DNA of 64,000 nucleotides from Pseudomonas sp. W4I3 (GTDB lineage Bacteria > Pseudomonadota > Gammaproteobacteria > Pseudomonadales > Pseudomonadaceae). Made by a program: the position numbers and the translations under genes. Location: NCBI RefSeq assembly GCF_030816195.1, contig NZ_JAUSXS010000001.1:3557501-3621500 (forward strand). Reading direction: 5' to 3'. This document shows positions 53,113 through 62,315 of the stretch, one piece after another (within the stretch, counting starts at the first letter, position 1; every line of letters begins with the position of its first letter). Below the pieces are notes generated by a model that saw only the letters and a list, made by a program, of their open reading frames with translations, did no database searches and was not told the DNA's origin.

Positions 53113-54546
53113 TCACGCCACGATGTCGCTGGCGGCCGCCTGGCCAACGGTGGTGACGAGGAAATCCGCCACGCCGTGCCCGGAGAAGTCCACCGCCAAC
53201 GTCCCCAGGTTGGTACCTGAGGCGTAGGACAGCACCGCATCGCCGGCATGCCCGGTGAAGGCATTGACGAAGGTCACGCCTGCGCCCTTGGTGATGCCGG
53301 ACAGGTCGATCTTGTCTGAACCGGAGGTGAAGTCAAAGATCTTGTCCGCCGCCCCTGGCTTGGAATCGGACACGGCACCGAACACAAAGGTGTCGCTGCC
53401 TGCGCCGCCCCAGAGTTGGTCCGCCCCGCCGCCACCGTAGATGAGGTCGTTACCGGCCCCGCCCTTGATGAGGTTGGCAACCTGGTTACCAATGATCAGG
53501 TCGTTGCCCGAGCCGCCAAAGGCGTTCTCGACCGTCACGCCCTTGGCGATGGACACGTTGCCTACCAGGCCGCCAACGTCGGAGAACGAGGCCGCATTGA
53601 GGTTGATCTTCTGGTTCTGGGTGAAGCCGGAGAAGTCCAGGGTGTCATTGCCTCCACCGTCCCATACCGAGAACACCAGCTTGTCGGCATTGGAGGTGGC
53701 GCTGAGGAAATCGCGCCCGGTGTTGGAGTTGAAACCGTAGGTGGTGTCACCGGCGCGGGTGTTGAAGTTGGCACCGTAGAGCTTCTGGATCGCGGCGATG
53801 TCGTCGATCAGCGGCCCCGACGCATAAGCCTCGACCCCGCCTTTGCTGAAGTTCTGGTTGGTGTTGCTCTCGCTCCAGTAACTCATGACGCTATAGCCAC
53901 GCGTGTCCTGTCCATAGGTCGCGTCGTTGTAGGTCGGGTTGCCATTCCCGGCGTTGTAGTCGCCAGGGTGAGCCAGGCCCAGGGTGTGGCCGATTTCGTG
54001 GGTCAGGGTCTGCCGGCCATAATTGTTCAGGTCCGGGGTCTTGTTCGGCGTGTAGCTGCTGTTGGTGAGATACCACGAGGTGCCGTCGTAGCCTGCGCCG
54101 GTACCGGGCAGGTAAGCGAACGCCGCCGCGCCGTCCTGGCCGCCGCTGTAGTTGCCGAAGGTCATGTGTGCGTCACCGCCCGAAGCCTTTTCGGTAAAGG
54201 TCACGTTGGCGACGTCCGACCAGGATTGCATGGCCAGTGCGGCCTGTGCTTTCTGCTGGGTGTTGAATTGGCTGAAGCCGGAGATGCCATGTTTGTTCAT
54301 GGTGCTCTGGGTAGCCGAGGTGAGGAAGGTGTAGGTCAGATCGATCTTGCCGTTGCCATCAACGTCCCGATACGCGGCACCGTCCCGCAGCAGCTGGGTC
54401 GCTGCCTGGTCCACGCTGTAGGACGGTTTGCCATTGACCGTAAGGTTGCCACCACGGTCATACAAATGGCTGAAGCTATCGATTTGCGAGTAAGCAGTGC
54501 TGGCTTGCGCGGCAGATACAATAGCCTTGTCTTTTACTTTTGACAT
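53113..54546 (-). CDS. aprX: extracellular alkaline metalloprotease AprX (serralysin)
   Basis: A 477-residue serralysin without a classical signal peptide. The catalytic zinc site [12 protein letters not shown] is at residues 183-194, with the Met-turn SVMSYW. The RTX calcium-binding region is [31 protein letters not shown]...[11 protein letters not shown], and the C-terminal secretion signal ends in hydrophobic residues. This is the main heat-stable protease of milk-spoiling fluorescens-group strains. It is exported by AprDEF. The gene heads the operon (AAGGAAG site, overlapped by a candidate Rsm sequence), ahead of inh. Confidence 0.95.
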   Translation of the reverse strand: MSKVKDKAIVSAAQASTAYSQIDSFSHLYDRGGNLTVNGKPSYSVDQAATQLLRDGAAYRDVDGNGKIDLTYTFLTSATQSTMNKHGISGFSQFNTQQKAQAALAMQSWSDVANVTFTEKASGGDAHMTFGNYSGGQDGAAAFAYLPGTGAGYDGTSWYLTNSSYTPNKTPDLNNYGRQTLTHEIGHTLGLAHPGDYNAGNGNPTYNDATYGQDTRGYSVMSYWSESNTNQNFSKGGVEAYASGPLIDDIAAIQKLYGANFNTRAGDTTYGFNSNTGRDFLSATSNADKLVFSVWDGGGNDTLDFSGFTQNQKINLNAASFSDVGGLVGNVSIAKGVTVENAFGGSGNDLIIGNQVANLIKGGAGNDLIYGGGGADQLWGGAGSDTFVFGAVSDSKPGAADKIFDFTSGSDKIDLSGITKGAGVTFVNAFTGHAGDAVLSYASGTNLGTLAVDFSGHGVADFLVTTVGQAAASDIVA

Positions 54547-54552
54547 AAACGT

Positions 54553-54562
54553 ACTTCCTTGT
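54553..54562 (-). promoter_or_regulatory. candidate RsmA/RsmE site over the aprX ribosome-binding site
   Basis: On the minus strand ACAAGGAAGU fits the RsmA/CsrA consensus (A/U)CANGGANG(U/A) exactly and contains the Shine-Dalgarno AAGGAAG 7 nt before the aprX start. Exoproteases of Pseudomonas are well-known Gac/Rsm targets, and binding here would directly block ribosome entry. Confidence 0.65.
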
Positions 54563-54946
54563 TTGCAAGTGCATCAGTCTTTGTTCGATAGGAACCTCGC
54601 GGGCGAGGATAGTCCTATCACTCACCTCTTTTGAAGGCGTAAGAAAACTGACACAACTTGAAATCTTTCGTCTACACATATTTCAGTGGAAAAAAGCTGA
54701 CCCGAATTCAACTTGATGAAGTCCCCGCGTAGTGTTTGTTGGGCACTGTTGTGTTTGCGGCCCGGAATCGGGCCGAGAGATATTTAAATATTAAATACAC
54801 GTTAAGCCGCTCTAGTGAGCACCCCGCTGAAATAAGGGATCCAATATATTGTCATGGTGTCATTAGCGACATTAAAGAGCCACTACTTGAACTATTAACT
54901 GCCTTGTCCCCTGTTACCGGGACATCGGGCCGAGTTAAACCTGTGC
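54563..54946. other. aprX upstream region, no gene
   Basis: The 400-bp gap between aprX and the polyamine-type binding protein gene holds the aprX promoter and leader. Visible structures are an AT-rich block with the 12-bp palindrome ATATTTAAATAT (54780-54791), a hairpin CGGCCCG-GAAT-CGGGCCG (54758-54775), and TGTCCC...GGGACA (54905-54924), which may end the neighbouring minus-strand transcript although no T-tract follows. A plus-strand ORF starting at 54736 has no ribosome-binding site and overlaps the neighbouring gene; it was not annotated. Confidence 0.5.
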
Positions 54947-56026
54947 TTATCGTCCAGTGCGGATGGTATTCCACACCCGTGTACGAATCCGGTCGATATT
55001 CAAAGGCATGGCTTGCAGCGCAAACAATTTGCCCATCATTTCCGGGCTGGGGTAGACCTTGGTGTCCGCCTTGATCGCCGGGTCCACCAGGCTATCGGCC
55101 GCCTGGTTACCATTGGCGTAGTGCACGTAGTTGGTGATGCCGGCCATCACCTCTGGGCGCAGCAGGTAGTTCATGAATGCGTAACCGGCCTGTTCGTTTG
55201 GCGCGTCGGCGGGCATGGCGACCATGTCAAACCAGATCGCCGCGCCTTCTCTGGGGATGTTGTAGCCGATGTTCACGCCATTTTTGGCTTCCCTGGCGCG
55301 GCTTTCAGCCTGCAGGATGTCGCCGGAAAAGCCGACGGCCACGCAGATATCGCCGTTGGCCAGGTCGGCGGTGTATTTCGATGAGTGGAAATAGGCGACA
55401 TAGGGGCGCACTTTCATCAACAGGTCTTCGGCCTTTCTGTAGTCCTCGGCCTTTTTGCTGTGGTGCGGCAAGCCCAGGTAGTTCAGCGCCGCTGGCAGCA
55501 ACTCCGGGCCGTTGTCGAGGATCGCTACCCCGCACTTCTGCAGCTTGGCCATGTTTTCCGGCTTGAAGATCAGGTCCCAGGAATCCACCGGAGCGTTGTC
55601 ACCCAATACCGCCCTGACCTTGTCGATGTTGTAGCCGATGCCGGTGCTGCCCCACAGGTAGGGGAAACCGTGGGCATTGCCCGGATCGTTGCTTTCCAGG
55701 GCCTTGAGCAGCACCGGGTTGAGGTTTTTCCAGTTGGGCAACTGGCGCTTGTCGAGGGCCTTCAGCGCCCCGCCCTCAATCTGCCGCGCCATGAAGTGGT
55801 TGGACGGGAATACCACGTCATAACCGGACTTGCCTGTCATCAACTTGCCATCGAGGGTTTCGTTGCTGTCGTAGACGTCGTAGGTGAAACCGATGCCGGT
55901 TTCTTTCTGAAAATTGCGCGTGGTGTCCGGCGCGATGTAATCCGACCAGTTGTAGATTTTTACCGACTCGGCGGCCTGGCAGACAGAGGCCGCCCACATC
56001 AAGGGCAACAGGGCAATGACTTTCAT
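54947..56026 (-). CDS. polyamine ABC transporter substrate-binding protein (PotF/SpuD-like)
   Basis: A 359-residue protein with signal peptide (MKVIALLPLMWAASVCQA) and start ATG 56026 (AGGAAA 6 nt upstream). The PotF-family core includes KIYNWSDYIAPDTTRNFQKETGI, VVFPSNHFMARQIEGGAL, FPYLWGSTGIGYN and FIF/DLIFKPENMAKL. The Trp/Asp residues in NWSDY and the later YLWGSTG normally line the polyamine pocket. No permease or ATPase gene is adjacent. It follows a PuuB-like oxidase by 37 bp, suggesting a putrescine-related pathway using a transporter encoded elsewhere. Confidence 0.87.
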   Translation of the reverse strand: MKVIALLPLMWAASVCQAAESVKIYNWSDYIAPDTTRNFQKETGIGFTYDVYDSNETLDGKLMTGKSGYDVVFPSNHFMARQIEGGALKALDKRQLPNWKNLNPVLLKALESNDPGNAHGFPYLWGSTGIGYNIDKVRAVLGDNAPVDSWDLIFKPENMAKLQKCGVAILDNGPELLPAALNYLGLPHHSKKAEDYRKAEDLLMKVRPYVAYFHSSKYTADLANGDICVAVGFSGDILQAESRAREAKNGVNIGYNIPREGAAIWFDMVAMPADAPNEQAGYAFMNYLLRPEVMAGITNYVHYANGNQAADSLVDPAIKADTKVYPSPEMMGKLFALQAMPLNIDRIRTRVWNTIRTGR

Positions 56027-56063
56027 GGTTGGGTTTCCTGGCGGTGTTTGGGAGTGGAACGGC

Positions 56064-57470
56064 TCAGTGCATGAAACCTTCCATGAAGCCCGCCACGCTG
56101 GTCGCCAGCTTGCGGCGCCAAGGTGCCGTATTGGGGTTGGCCAATACCTGGTCTTCATGAACGAAACTGCGGATGATCGCGTTGTAGCCCAGCCAGCGGC
56201 AGGGTTCAGGCTCCCAGGCTTTCAACGCCTTGAGCCCACGTTCGCGAATCACCCAGGGCTGGTAGATCAGTGGTGTGTCGAGGCCCAGAATCAGGTCGGC
56301 CAAGGTGCGGCCCCCCAGATTGGTGGCGCCGACACCCTCCCCGCCATACCCGCCGGACAGCGCGATACCGGTTGCGGGATCGCAGAGCATGTGGGGGCGA
56401 AAGCGGCGTGACATGCCGAGGTTGCCACCCCAGGAATGGGTAATCCGCACCTTCTTGAGTTGTGGGAAGAGTTCGCCGAACAGGTAACGACGCAGCGCTA
56501 CTTCACTGTCGGTCAAGTCGAAGTCATGCCGTAGCTTGCCAGCGAACTGATAGCCACCGCGTGCGCCGAACACCAGGCGATTGTCCAGCGTGCGCTGACC
56601 GTAGGTGACCTGCCGGCTGCTCTCGCCAAACGCCTGGCCGTGGCTCAGGCCGATGTCATCCCAGGCACTGGCGGGCAACGGTTCGGTGGCGACCATCAAG
56701 CTTTGCACCGGCAGTTGGTAGCGGCCCAGTGGCGGCAAGGTCTTGGCGTAGCCCTCGACCGCCGGCACCACCCACGTGGCGCGCACACCGGCCTTGGCGG
56801 TGCGCAGGGCGCCGGATTGCCAATGGGTCACCGGGCTTTGTTCGTAGAGGCTCACGCCCATGTCCTCAACCACCCGCGCCAGGCCACGCACCAGTTTGGC
56901 CGGGTTGATGGTCGCCACATGAGGCGCATGGATCCCCCCGTAAGGTTTGGCGATGCGGATCTGTTCGGCCAGTTGTTGAGGGCTCAGCCAGCGGTAGTCG
57001 GCTTCGGTGAGGCCTTGATCGTAGAGTTTGTCGAGGTAACGGCGCAGGCTGCGCTCTTGCTCCGGGTAACGCGCCGCGCAGTACAGCGCGCCCCCTTTGC
57101 GATAGTCACAATCGATGCCTTCGCGGGCCAGCACCTGGGCCACTTCATCGGGAATACCGTGCAGCAGGTCGAACGAGGCGCGACGCTGTTCGGGCGTAAG
57201 CCCCGCCAGCAGGCGATCTTCGCCGAGCAGGTTGCCCATCAGCCAGCCGCCGTTGCGGCCGGACGCACCAAAACCGGCGGTTTGCGCTTCGATGATTGCG
57301 ACCTTCAACTGCGGCGCCTGGCGCTTGAGGTAATAGGCGGTCCACAGGCCGGTGTAGCCGGCGCCGATAATGGCCACGTCGACGTCCAGGTCATGCTCCA
57401 GGCACGGCCGCGCCTGCAACGGGTCGTCCAGTTGGTCCATCCATAAGCTGATCGTGCGCCAGGCCTGCAT
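56064..57470 (-). CDS. FAD-dependent amine oxidase, gamma-glutamylputrescine oxidase-like (PuuB family)
   Basis: A 468-residue DAO-fold flavoprotein with an N-terminal Rossmann motif DVAIIGAGYTGLWTAYYL and GFGASGRNGGWLMG. The C-terminal FAD-binding region is GIALSGGYGGEGVGATNLGGRTLADLIL. This wording is that of PuuB/OrdL-type enzymes, which oxidise gamma-glutamylated amines to aldehyde and ammonia. The ligand is uncertain. It is followed by the polyamine-type binding protein and preceded on the same strand by a SnoaL-AraC regulator, 49 bp upstream. Confidence 0.87.
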   Translation of the reverse strand: MQAWRTISLWMDQLDDPLQARPCLEHDLDVDVAIIGAGYTGLWTAYYLKRQAPQLKVAIIEAQTAGFGASGRNGGWLMGNLLGEDRLLAGLTPEQRRASFDLLHGIPDEVAQVLAREGIDCDYRKGGALYCAARYPEQERSLRRYLDKLYDQGLTEADYRWLSPQQLAEQIRIAKPYGGIHAPHVATINPAKLVRGLARVVEDMGVSLYEQSPVTHWQSGALRTAKAGVRATWVVPAVEGYAKTLPPLGRYQLPVQSLMVATEPLPASAWDDIGLSHGQAFGESSRQVTYGQRTLDNRLVFGARGGYQFAGKLRHDFDLTDSEVALRRYLFGELFPQLKKVRITHSWGGNLGMSRRFRPHMLCDPATGIALSGGYGGEGVGATNLGGRTLADLILGLDTPLIYQPWVIRERGLKALKAWEPEPCRWLGYNAIIRSFVHEDQVLANPNTAPWRRKLATSVAGFMEGFMH

Positions 57471-57519
57471 GCCCTGTTCCCCTGCCTCGTTTCGATAGGG
57501 TCGATCCTAGAGCGCGGCC

Positions 57520-58329
57520 TTATTGGCTGTCTTGCGCGCGTGCACGCAGAGAAATTTGTTTGACGTAGGCCTTGGGCGATTGGCCCGTATGCTGGCGAAA
57601 GGCGCTATAGAACGCCGACAACGAATTGAAGCCGGCGGCAAAGGCCAGGTCGTCGACCTTGGTCGTTTGCGCCGCGTGCTCCAGTGCCCCCAGCAAGTGC
57701 TGAAGCCGGGCCTGGTTGACGTAACGGTAGAAGCTCTGCCCCAGCACTTGATTGAGCAGGTAGGAAATCTGATTACGGCTGTAGCCACATTCCTTGGCGA
57801 CGCGCTGGAGGTCCAGTTCCGGGTCCAGGTAGGGTTGCTGCTGTTGGAAATACTGCTGCAGGTCGTTGGCCATATGCCCCAATTGCTGGGGCGAAAGGCC
57901 CAGCCGGCTGACCGTGGGGCGCAGGGCCTGAGTGGGCTGCTCGTGCACCAGCGAAGCGTACTCGTTGACGCGCCAGATCAGCCCATCGCGCACGGTGATG
58001 GCCTCACTGGTGCGAAACGACACCAACCCCTGGCCACCTCGCAACGTAATGCGGTACTGGATAACCGCCGTATCGCCATCGGCACGAATGCGGTCGGTGT
58101 GCTCAATGGCCTCGTCAGCCCCGCGTGGCATGCTCGCTTGCAGGTATTGGCGCAGTTCAGCGTATGCCACCACGCGGTTCTGGAAGAAATCGTGGTACTG
58201 AATCTCGGGATGGTAGTAGGCCATCACCCCGTCGAGGTCACGATGGCGCCAGCACAGGTGATGGCGCAGGACCAGCTCGCGGGTAGCGTGGGTCGTGTGG
58301 CAGTCATCGTCCGGGGCGAGGTCGGGCAT
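57520..58329 (-). CDS. AraC-family regulator with N-terminal SnoaL/NTF2-like domain
   Basis: A 269-residue protein from ATG 58329 (GGAG 6 nt upstream; ATG 58356 is an alternative). Residues about 10-130 form a SnoaL-like sensor domain (LRHHLCWRHRDLDGVMAYYHPEIQYHDFFQNRVV...AITVRDGLIWRVNEYASL). The C-terminus is a two-HTH AraC domain (LDLQRVAKECGYSRNQISYLLNQVLGQSFYRYVNQARL, AFAAGFNSLSAFYSAFRQHTGQSPKAYVKQ). Using an NTF2-like fold as the ligand domain is unusual for AraC proteins. It precedes the oxidase and binding-protein genes and probably controls them. Confidence 0.87.
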   Translation of the reverse strand: MPDLAPDDDCHTTHATRELVLRHHLCWRHRDLDGVMAYYHPEIQYHDFFQNRVVAYAELRQYLQASMPRGADEAIEHTDRIRADGDTAVIQYRITLRGGQGLVSFRTSEAITVRDGLIWRVNEYASLVHEQPTQALRPTVSRLGLSPQQLGHMANDLQQYFQQQQPYLDPELDLQRVAKECGYSRNQISYLLNQVLGQSFYRYVNQARLQHLLGALEHAAQTTKVDDLAFAAGFNSLSAFYSAFRQHTGQSPKAYVKQISLRARAQDSQ

Positions 58330-58438
58330 ACACGGCTCCACGGTGGATAAGCGCATGAGAGTGCCGAAAGTGAACGGCGTGTTCAATGGCCTGGGGCGAC
58401 TTCTGACTAATGGCCCTTTGCCTAATCCAAAACAGGAC

Positions 58439-58452
58439 TTGATCCAAGTCAA
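58439..58452. promoter_or_regulatory. candidate Anr/Dnr (FNR-type) site
   Basis: TTGATCCAAGTCAA matches the pseudomonad Anr/Dnr consensus TTGA(C/T)N4(A/G)TCAA with no mismatch. It is 131 bp upstream of the DUF1652 gene and 110 bp upstream of the divergent AraC gene, so it could act on either under low oxygen. Apart from this the 58330-58582 gap shows no feature. Confidence 0.5.
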
Positions 58453-58582
58453 TGCCCGGTGAAGAACCGCCGAACGGGCCTGAAAAAGTCGCCTCGCACT
58501 TGCGAACGAATGCTATTTTGAATGTACGACGCCATGACCACTGAAGGCCCTGGCCCCTGCCGCGAGCTAAAGGAAGCGCTCA

Positions 58583-58855
58583 ATGAACAAGGTAGGCAAC
58601 ATGAACAAAGTGACATTTCCCAACGCTTGCCAGTTGATGCGCTGGCATTTTCATCCGATGGGCTTCGAGGGGAGTATGGACGCCCCAGGCAGCATGGTCG
58701 CCCGCCTGTTCGACCGTTCCAGCGGCGAGACGCTGATCGCTATCGCCGGCATTCCCTGTGCCACCGTGATGAACGCCGCTGATGTGGAGCGCATCATCGA
58801 GGCGGTGGAAGATGAGCTGGAGTGTTTTGTGCCGCCGTTGTCGTTGCGGGCCTGA
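58583..58855 (+). CDS. DUF1652 family protein
   Basis: A 90-residue protein with the DUF1652 pattern ACQLMRWHFHPMGFEGSMDAPGSMVARLFD...GIPCATVMNAADVERIIEAVEDEL. The family is largely restricted to Pseudomonas and has no known activity. ATG 58583 has AAAGGAAG upstream. A second in-frame ATG at 58601 follows AAGGTAGG and could be the true start; the first six residues (MNKVGN) look like a partial repeat of the next MNKV. A palindrome at 58884 separates it from the convergent helicase. Confidence 0.82.
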   Translation: MNKVGNMNKVTFPNACQLMRWHFHPMGFEGSMDAPGSMVARLFDRSSGETLIAIAGIPCATVMNAADVERIIEAVEDELECFVPPLSLRA

Positions 58856-58883
58856 TCGAGGCCCCAAACCTGTGAGATCAACT

Positions 58884-58908
58884 GTGGGAGGGGGCAGCCC
58901 CCTCCCAC
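58884..58908. repeat. solo REP palindrome
   Basis: GTGGGAGGGGG-CAG-CCCCCTCCCAC, a perfect 11-bp-arm hairpin with a 3-nt loop, lies between the convergent DUF1652 and helicase genes, 28 bp and 22 bp from their stops. Same class as 40184-40209. Confidence 0.75.
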
Positions 58909-58930
58909 ATTCAGATCGAGTTCATCCCGC

Positions 58931-61378
58931 TCAACCGCGTTGATCGTCAAAGAACGCTTTCCTGCCGTCCACCCGCTCCGACGCCCTTGGCACATTCACC
59001 GCCTGGCCTTCGGGCTTTTCCACATACCAATAGCAGTGGCTTACCGCTCGGGTGATACCGACGTAGGCCAGACGCAGCACTTCATCTTTTTGTGCGGTGT
59101 CGTACGCCTCACTGTTGCCTTCCTTGCCCAGGCCCGCCATACGGTAGACCTGGTTCTTGTAGGGCGAGCTGGTGAGGTGCTGGCAGTCACCCAGTAGAAA
59201 GACTGAATCCGCCTGCAGGCCCTTGGCGCTGTGGTAGGTCAGTTGTTTCAGCCTTCGCGCCTGGGGTGGCAAGCTCGAATCCAGATTAACTACAGCCTGA
59301 ATATGCTCTTGTATCAATAATTTATCGCTGCTTTTGCGATACAACATTAACACCGTATCGCCCTGCTGATAGCGTTCGAGTAACTGCCGCGCCAGCGCGG
59401 CGTCGTCGCGCTCGCGCACTACCACGGGCACCAATGCCTTGGGTTCGCCGCAAGCCTTCGCCTTCTTGCCCGGAATCGCCGGGGCACTGCGCACGATGTG
59501 CTCGGCAGCGTCGATGATGTGTTGGTGGCTGCGGTAATTCTCACCCAGCATCACGCGGGTGGTGCTCGGCGATGGGAACTCCTTGTTGAATTCCATGAAG
59601 TACTGGGGCGAGCTGCCGCGCCAGCCGTAGATCGACTGCCAGTCATCGCCCACACATAAGAGTGATGAACGCTGCGCCCCGCGCCCCACGTGCATGGCCG
59701 GGCCACGGCTGCGGATTTCGCGCAGGCTGGCGCGAATCCACGAGACAATCTGCGGTGAAACGTCTTGGAACTCGTCGATCATCAAGTGCGACATGGGCCG
59801 CAGCAGCGGATCACTGAGCAGCTTGAGGTTCTCCGGGGTATTTTCGCCAAATAACGAGAACATGCGGTTGTAGGTCATGATCGGCGGCGACTGATCAAGC
59901 AAGTGATCTTCCAGGGCTTTCCAGAAAATACCCAGGGCTTCAAAGAACAAGCGGTCCGGGTCGTCCTTGGGGAAGCTCATCCCCCCCACGGCAGTCGGCA
60001 CATCCAAACCGAGGTTCTCGATAAAACCGGCGGCCATGACAAAGCTGTCCAGTAGCGGCGCCGAAGCCAGCTCACCCTTGACCTTGTAATCGAACCCAGG
60101 CCCTGCCGTGGCATCGCCTGCCAAGCTAGTTAACACTTTTCTTGAAGTTTCGTAGCTATCCAACCATATCAAAGGTTTACGACAGAAAGCTTGAAACAGG
60201 GTGCGCTTTACCGCCCACTCTGCGCGCACTGACAACTTGGAATTCGGTCGGCTGATCTGGGCGTTTTCCCGCGGATCAAAGCCCAGCACTACCCAGGCAT
60301 CCAGCTCAGGGATATAGCCATGGCAGTGGAACTGCGCGCCGTTGATCTCGACCCGCTGCCGGCTCGGCTCGATACCCGCGATTGGCCAGGCACCGGCGCG
60401 AAACCACAGATCCTCGATGACGTCACAGAGTTCTTCATCGCGCTTGGCCGCCAGTTCGGTTACCGCTGCGCGCTTCTGCACATCCGGATGATCGCGCTCC
60501 AGCTCCTTGAGCTGCAGCCCGTGGCGCGCCAGCGGTGCGATCAGCTCGCGAAACCGCGCATGGCTGCCGTGCAAACGGTGATAGCAGGCGTTCATCTGTT
60601 GGCGCTGGGCGTCGTTGATGCGCAGGTCGAACGGGTTGCTGTCAGCGTCTTCGAACCCGGCACTGAGGTTCTCGAACGCCTGCAGTCGCTCAAAGCCCGG
60701 CAAGCTGCGTACCATCGGCAGGATGCGCGAGTGAAAGGTGCGCACCACCGCCTGGGCTTCTTTCTGGCCAAGGGGTTGGCCCCACAGGGTAAGGATTTCC
60801 ATGAGCTTGTTGATGAAGTCTTTGCGCGACTCACGGGTGAAGGTCACCACCGTCATTGAGCTCAGCTCAAAGCCCAGGTAATGGGTCAGCAGCAGGATGC
60901 GCAGCACCAGCGAGGTCGACTTGCCCGCGCCGGCACCGGCAATTACCGAGGTGGACGGCGTGTCGCTGAAGATCATCTTCCATTGCGCGACGCTGGGCTG
61001 GGCGTGGGCAGGCAATAAACGTGCAACGTCGGCCTTCATGCGCTTTTTGATTTCAGGGGTGAGCGGCAGTCGCCAATCGTCGAACAGGCTGTCATCAATG
61101 CCGGGAGCACGGTGTTCATCGCTGCGAAAATCGCGAATCAGCAGGACCTGTCGGCCTTCCTCCACCCCCTCTGCCTTGCCTTCGCGGTAACCGTACTCCA
61201 CGCCTGCTTCGTGCCCGCTGCGAAAACCGTCGGCCTGGCCATGCAGCCAGGAGAACCGGTGCTGCGCGCGCAAACGGGTGAGGCCGTGGCCGAACAGGCG
61301 CGCGGCGAGCCGTTTCAACAACGGCATTTCAGCCAGAGGGCGCAGTTCAGGGGGCAGATCAGGCTGTGGGTGCGGCAC
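58931..61378 (-). CDS. UvrD/HelD-like superfamily 1 DNA helicase
   Basis: An 815-residue helicase. Start GTG 61378 is chosen because GCAGGAG lies 5 nt upstream; an ATG at 61465 lacks a site. After about 130 residues of N-terminal region with an unusual Gly/Glu-rich stretch (SGHEAGVEYGYREGKAEGVEEG) come Walker A AGAGAGKST, VVTFTRESRKDFINKL, DEFQDVSP (motif II), GDDWQSIYGWRGS (III), ENYRSH (IV), TYHSAKGLQADSVFLLG (V) and AYVGITRA (VI). The motif set is complete, so ATP-driven 3'-5' unwinding is expected, in the style of helicase IV. Confidence 0.88.
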   Translation of the reverse strand: MPHPQPDLPPELRPLAEMPLLKRLAARLFGHGLTRLRAQHRFSWLHGQADGFRSGHEAGVEYGYREGKAEGVEEGRQVLLIRDFRSDEHRAPGIDDSLFDDWRLPLTPEIKKRMKADVARLLPAHAQPSVAQWKMIFSDTPSTSVIAGAGAGKSTSLVLRILLLTHYLGFELSSMTVVTFTRESRKDFINKLMEILTLWGQPLGQKEAQAVVRTFHSRILPMVRSLPGFERLQAFENLSAGFEDADSNPFDLRINDAQRQQMNACYHRLHGSHARFRELIAPLARHGLQLKELERDHPDVQKRAAVTELAAKRDEELCDVIEDLWFRAGAWPIAGIEPSRQRVEINGAQFHCHGYIPELDAWVVLGFDPRENAQISRPNSKLSVRAEWAVKRTLFQAFCRKPLIWLDSYETSRKVLTSLAGDATAGPGFDYKVKGELASAPLLDSFVMAAGFIENLGLDVPTAVGGMSFPKDDPDRLFFEALGIFWKALEDHLLDQSPPIMTYNRMFSLFGENTPENLKLLSDPLLRPMSHLMIDEFQDVSPQIVSWIRASLREIRSRGPAMHVGRGAQRSSLLCVGDDWQSIYGWRGSSPQYFMEFNKEFPSPSTTRVMLGENYRSHQHIIDAAEHIVRSAPAIPGKKAKACGEPKALVPVVVRERDDAALARQLLERYQQGDTVLMLYRKSSDKLLIQEHIQAVVNLDSSLPPQARRLKQLTYHSAKGLQADSVFLLGDCQHLTSSPYKNQVYRMAGLGKEGNSEAYDTAQKDEVLRLAYVGITRAVSHCYWYVEKPEGQAVNVPRASERVDGRKAFFDDQRG

Positions 61379-61595
61379 GCGGACTCCTGCGATGAGCTTG
61401 GTTCTAACGGTGCGCCATGGTCGCCGGAATCGCCGCTCAGTTCCAGCCAAATGCTTTGATGTCATGCAGTTAGGCGATGAAGTGAATGTTAATGCCCTTA
61501 TTTATCATCGAATAAATGGATAGGAATCAGGCATTTTTTACGCTTTTTATCGATCATGCACTGTTGGATCATAGGGCCATCAACAGGAGACGATC

Positions 61596-62291
61596 ATGCT
61601 TGAACTTCGACCCTTCAACACCCTGGGCGGCGCCCACCATGGCTGGCTCGACGCCCATCACCATTTTTCATTCGCCGAATACCATGACCCCGAACGTATG
61701 CACTGGGGCAATCTGCGGGTGTGGAACGACGACATCATTGCGCCGGGCAGTGGCTTCCCACAGCACGCGCACCGCGACATGGAAATCATCACCTATGTGC
61801 GTGAAGGCGCGATCAGTCACGCCGACAACCTTGGCAACAAGGGCCGTACCGAGGCCGGTGATGTACAGGTGATGAGCGCCGGCACCGGGATCGCCCACAG
61901 CGAATACAACCTGGAAGCCACGCCGACCAAGATCTTTCAGATCTGGATCATCCCGAATGAGGCGGGGTTGCCGCCCTCCTGGGGAGCCAAGCCGTTTCCA
62001 CAGGGTGAGCGAGAAGGTTTCGTGACACTGGCCAGTGGCAAGGCCGGAGACGCTGAAAGCCTGCGCATCCGGGCCGACGCACGCCTGGTGGCGGCCAATC
62101 TGAAGGCAGGCGAAAGTGCCGAGTACCGCCTCGACAGTGGACGACGTGCGTACCTGGTGCCCGCAACGGGGGTGATTGAAGTCAATGGTTTGCGTGCGCA
62201 AGCGCGAGACGGTGTAGCGGTTGCCGATGAGCAGGTGCTGCGGGTGACGGCGATTGAAGACAGTGAGATTGTGCTGGTCGACCTGGCCTGA
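61596..62291 (+). CDS. pirin family protein
   Basis: A 231-residue bicupin starting at ATG 61596 (AGGAG 6 nt upstream). The pirin motif set is present: FHWGNLRVWNDD-like MHWGNLRVWNDDIIAPG, GFPQHAHRDMEIITYVREG with metal-binding His residues, DVQVMSAGTGIAHSEYN, and the Glu/His pair further on. Related YhhW-type pirins have quercetinase activity; other members are regulators. It is a single gene, convergent with pgm. Confidence 0.9.
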   Translation: MLELRPFNTLGGAHHGWLDAHHHFSFAEYHDPERMHWGNLRVWNDDIIAPGSGFPQHAHRDMEIITYVREGAISHADNLGNKGRTEAGDVQVMSAGTGIAHSEYNLEATPTKIFQIWIIPNEAGLPPSWGAKPFPQGEREGFVTLASGKAGDAESLRIRADARLVAANLKAGESAEYRLDSGRRAYLVPATGVIEVNGLRAQARDGVAVADEQVLRVTAIEDSEIVLVDLA

Positions 62292-62315
62292 TCTCAAGCC
62301 TTGCTGGTATTTAAT

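Noticed and set aside
54736..55074. Plus-strand ORF of 112 codons between aprX and the binding-protein gene
   Set aside because: No ribosome-binding site, no recognisable domain, and its 3' third overlaps the well-supported minus-strand binding-protein gene.
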